From Liolophura sinensis (lineage: Eukaryota; Mollusca; Polyplacophora; Chitonida; Chitonidae), in the NCBI RefSeq assembly GCF_032854445.1, contig NC_088307.1, forward strand, positions 28,986,484 through 29,050,483: a stretch of DNA of 64,000 bases, given 5' to 3'. How positions within the stretch are numbered: the stretch's first letter is position 1; each line of letters begins with the position of its first letter. Made by a program: the position numbers and the translations under genes. Under the pieces are notes generated by a model. It was given only the letters and a program-made list of their open reading frames with translations. It did no database searches and was not told the origin of the DNA. Positions 1 through 64,000 of the stretch are shown here, piece after piece.

Positions 1-905
1 GCCATAATTTTGTACAAAATGAGAGTCCAAAACTCACACTTGATTTGTAACTGTTTTTTTTTTTTTGTGATGAATATGCCAAGTGCGAATTGAATACGAT
101 GAAAGATTTTGAAAAAAAATCCAGGAAAGCTGGAGTGTTAGAATTTAGTCCCAGTTAGATGTATATATACCAAATTCCAATTTGTGTTTCTGCTTATGAT
201 CAAGATATGTACAATTTCAGTGAGGCCATACAACAAATTTCAAGTCTGTGATCAACTGTTAAAAAAATAAAAAAATAAAAAGTTCCCTCAAAACCAGTGT
301 GACAGACTGAACGACTGTTTGCAAACCGGGTACTGGTACAATTCAGAAATAACTTAAACAGAACAGGCGTAAACGTCGCAAAAAAGCTCCCCGCTCCCAC
401 CAATCAAAAAGAAAAGATCGATGTTATATGCTCGTGCTCCGAGGTTGGTGGTTAAGTAAATAACTAATTAATGATGCTTTAACGTTTAGTTATTAATGTA
501 AATAACTAATTAATGATGCTTGGATTTTTGGAATTACAAAGATCAGATGAAGCGGTAAGTGGGCGGGGACCAGTCATCAGTCATCATTTACTTTTTTTAA
601 GTTTTTACATAAAAATTGTCATTGATGGCGGGAGGAAACTCAAACTGCCAACATGGTAACCCGCAGCGATCTGACATGTACGATGTACAGTGTCCATGAC
701 GAACCTTCCCACGGGTAATGCACGCCAAGATTTTCACCGACGCAGTGCGAGTTGAGTAAATAGCTGATCATATACTGCTGAAACTGAAGTGATTCCTAAC
801 AAACTTCACGTAAGACCACGTAAACAATGACACGAGCCCACTGGAATTGCCTTTGTTTCATGTACATACGTGTCATCTAACTCTATACGTACATGTACTC
901 TAGTA
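1..905. other. 5' flank, no gene seen
   Basis: AT-rich sequence without a supportable exon. A 24-bp direct repeat occurs at 456-479 and 498-521. Confidence 0.5.
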
Positions 906-1215
906 GTATGGTGGCTGATGGCGGCCATTTTTACCGCGCCTTCCTCCCCCCGTTTTATGAAAACCGCGACCTCCGCGCCCTCCGCGTGTTCCGCGACCTC
1001 GGCGAACTTGGCGCCTCCGCGGAAAACGCGGAGGGCATGGTTTTAACAAAAACGAGTTTTAACATTCCGCCAGTTCCGCGGGGGCGACAAGGTCGCGGTA
1101 GTCGCGGTTTTAATAAAATCGCGCCCTGCGCGACCCCGCGGACGACGCGGAAGGCACGTTTGGGGCATTCCGCGACCTCCGCGCGGTCAAAAATGGACGC
1201 TATCAGCCACCATAC
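906..1215. mobile_element. GC-rich inverted-repeat (MITE-like) element
   Basis: The left end GTATGGTGGCTGATGGCGG, followed by CCATTTTTACCGCG, is repeated inverted at the right end as CGCGGTCAAAAATGG, then ACGCTATCAGCCACCATAC. That makes terminal inverted repeats of about 33 bp with a few mismatches. The interior is unusually rich in CGCGACCTCCGCG-type words. AGTA-like bases flank both ends. No transposase is present, which fits a non-autonomous foldback or MITE element. The high CpG content could also be mistaken for a promoter island. Confidence 0.6.
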
Positions 1216-1986
1216 AGTAGGCCTATACCTGCGCACATATGCACCATACATGCAGCCACTCACAAAATGTATATTGTAATATTTTTTTGCATGTGGGTTC
1301 TCTCGTCTGAACTTCTTTCTTTAATCTAATCAGGGAACTTGTTGACAGGTATGAATTTTATCTGATAATGCCCACCTTAAGTTGATACAGCCGTACCGTC
1401 TGTAGGTCCGTGTATGTCGGTGACATGACCACTGTAAGAAACACAGCGTCAAGATCCGCCTGTCACTCTCATCGTTATCGCTTTGCGTGTTGGTAGAGGG
1501 CGCTCCGTCCAACGCAAAATAATCTCTGCACTCATGGCGTATGGATATCTTCAAAGAAGAGGGAAAGCAGTGCCCAGTTTTCCCTCGAAAGGAGTAATTT
1601 CACACCTGCATCCATGCAATCCTTGAAATAGTAAATCCTCCAAAGATCATTTTCGCTTACAGATTATATACCTCGATGCATGCAGGTATTTGAAGCCTCT
1701 TGGAAAAAAATTTAAATGAATTTCTGACAAAATAAAATAGTCCGTTAATTGAACGACACAATCTCATCTAAGCAGTGAGGTGAAAGCTCCACTCTATAGA
1801 GATCCGAGTTGATCTCTGTCAGGCATAGATTGGTTATAGATTTGAATCAAAATTTAATGCGGAGAGGAGCACAGGTTATTGCACAAAAGTTTGTGCAACA
1901 TTTCCTTCTGTTATGGTTTTGGTAAAAAAAGCGTACTTCTAAATCAAGAACTTTTAATGCGTCTTGGAGAACTGATTTCTGTTAAC
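1216..1986. other. Proximal 5' flank / putative 5'UTR region
   Basis: Promoter and transcription start should lie here or in an upstream exon. I cannot place a convincing TATA box or initiator. Confidence 0.4.
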
Positions 1987-62532
<60,546 letters not shown>

Positions 62533-62639
62533 GTGAGTGACAGATCATAACAGTTGCTTCGTCTATTTTGGGTGAAAGTTTTTTGTGCGCTTCCAAAACG
62601 TTAAAAAGTGGGCTTTTAGGTGCAAAAAATCTAGTGACC

Positions 62640-64000
62640 ACAATATGTAGTGACCACAACATCTAGTGACCACAACATCTAGTGACCACAGTAGCTAGTC
62701 ACCACAACATCTAGTGACCACAGCAATTAGTCACCACAGCAGCTAATCACCACAACAGCTAGTCACCACAACACCTAGTTACCAGAACATCTGGTGACCA
62801 CAACATCTGGTAAACGCAACAGCTAGTCACCACAGCATCTAGTCACCACAACATCCAGTTACCACAACATCTAGTTACCACAACATCTAGTTACCACAAC
62901 ATCTAGTTACCACAACACCTAGTCACCACAACATCCAGTTACCACAACATCTAGTTACCACAACATCTAGTGACCACAACAGATAGTCACTACACCATCT
63001 AATGACCACAACATCTGGTGACCACAGCAGTTAGTCACCACAACATCTAGTGACCACAGCAGATAGACACCACAACATTTAGTGACTACAACATCTGGTG
63101 ACCGCAACAGCTAATGACCACAACATCTAGTGACTACAACATCTAGCAACCGCAATAGCTAGTCACCACTACATCTATATATCACAACATCTAGTGACCA
63201 CAGCAGCTAGTCACCACAACATCTAGTTATCACAACATCTGGTTACCACAACACCTAGTGACCACAACAGATAGTCACTACACCATCTAATGACCACAAC
63301 ATCTGGTGACCACAGCAGCTGGTGACCACAACATCTAGTGAACACAAAATCTGGTAACCGCAACAGCTAATGAACACAACATCTAGTGACTACAACATCT
63401 AGCAACCGCAACAGCTAGTCACCACAACATCTAGTTATCACAACATCTAGTGACCACAGCAGCTAGTCACCACAACATCTAGTGACTACAGCAGCTGGTG
63501 ACCACAACATCTAGTGAACACAAAATCTGGTAACCGCAACAGCTAATGAACACAACATCTAGTGACTACAACATCTAGCAACCGCAACAGCTAGTCACCA
63601 CAACATCTAGTTATCACAACATCTTGTGACCACAGCAGCTAGTCACCACAACATCTGGTGACTACAGCAGCAAGTCATCACAGCAGCTAGTCACCACAAC
63701 ATCTAGTGACTACAGCAGCTAGTGACCACAACATCTAGTGACCACAACATCTGATAATCGCAACAGCTAGTCACCACAACATCTAGTTATCACAACATCT
63801 AGTGACCACCGCAGCTAGCCACCACAACATCTAGTGACTACAGCAGCAAGTCACCACAGCAGCTAGTCACCACAACATCTAGTGACTACAACAGCTGGAG
63901 ACCAGAACATCTAGTGACCACAACATCTGGTAACTGCAACAGCTAATGACCACAACATCTAGTGACTACAACATCTAGCAACCGCAACAGCTAATGACCA
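62640..64000. repeat. 16-bp minisatellite running off the window, about 85 copies
   Basis: Units ACCACAACATCTAGTG and ACCACAGCAGCTAGTC alternate. Block repeats of several units are visible around 63240-63600. Intronic, after the last visible exon. Confidence 0.85.

Noticed and set aside
893-1279. 128-codon frame on + and 102-codon frame on - strand
   Set aside because: Both lie in the GC-rich inverted-repeat element, where stop codons are rare; no homology recognised.

Overview
The window is animal nuclear DNA, probably from a marine invertebrate and possibly a mollusc or other lophotrochozoan. The taxon is inferred from the style of the SINEs and minisatellites and is not proven. One gene on the + strand fills almost the whole window. 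Its coding parts are short exons with GT-AG splice sites, scattered through introns packed with tandem repeats and tRNA-derived SINEs. I see no bacterial operon, CRISPR array or rRNA.

Gene model. I assembled 44 coding exons by eye from domain homology, splice sites and phase. They run from a signal-peptide exon (1987-2041) to a sushi exon (62335-62532), about 7.2 kb of coding sequence or roughly 2,400 codons. The gene continues past the window: I see no stop codon and the last exon ends in a good donor. Domain order is signal peptide, 17 group-A scavenger receptor cysteine-rich (SRCR) domains, one six-bladed LDLR-type YWTD propeller (5 exons), an EGF-like module, a sushi/CCP, an HYR and a second sushi. 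Every SRCR is split over two exons with intron phases 1-2-1, so each pair is a symmetric cassette. Within the window the product looks like a large secreted or ectodomain protein, DMBT1/CD163-like at the N-terminus, with a propeller and an SRPX/SVEP1-like sushi-HYR-sushi tail. A role in pattern recognition or adhesion is inferred.

Layout. 1-1986: 5' flank with a GC-rich inverted-repeat element (about 906-1215). 1987-53451: signal exon and SRCR 1-17. 54210-57907: YWTD propeller and EGF. 58975-62532: sushi-HYR-sushi. 62640-64000: a 16-bp repeat array running off the window.

Main oddity. By rough boundaries about 25 kb, near 40% of the window, is tandem arrays, against about 7 kb of coding sequence. 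In at least eight SRCR exons (2a, 2b, 3b, 5b, 7a, 7b, 8b, 12a) the array unit is the end of the exon plus its own 5' splice site and the start of the intron, copied up to about 28 times downstream of the functional junction. In two or three cases (6b, 10a, probably 16a) the acceptor and exon start are copied upstream. The introns therefore carry arrays of decoy splice junctions. SRCR 6 also carries an apparent one-base deletion. All coordinates come from reading by eye; boundaries of arrays and SINEs are approximate.
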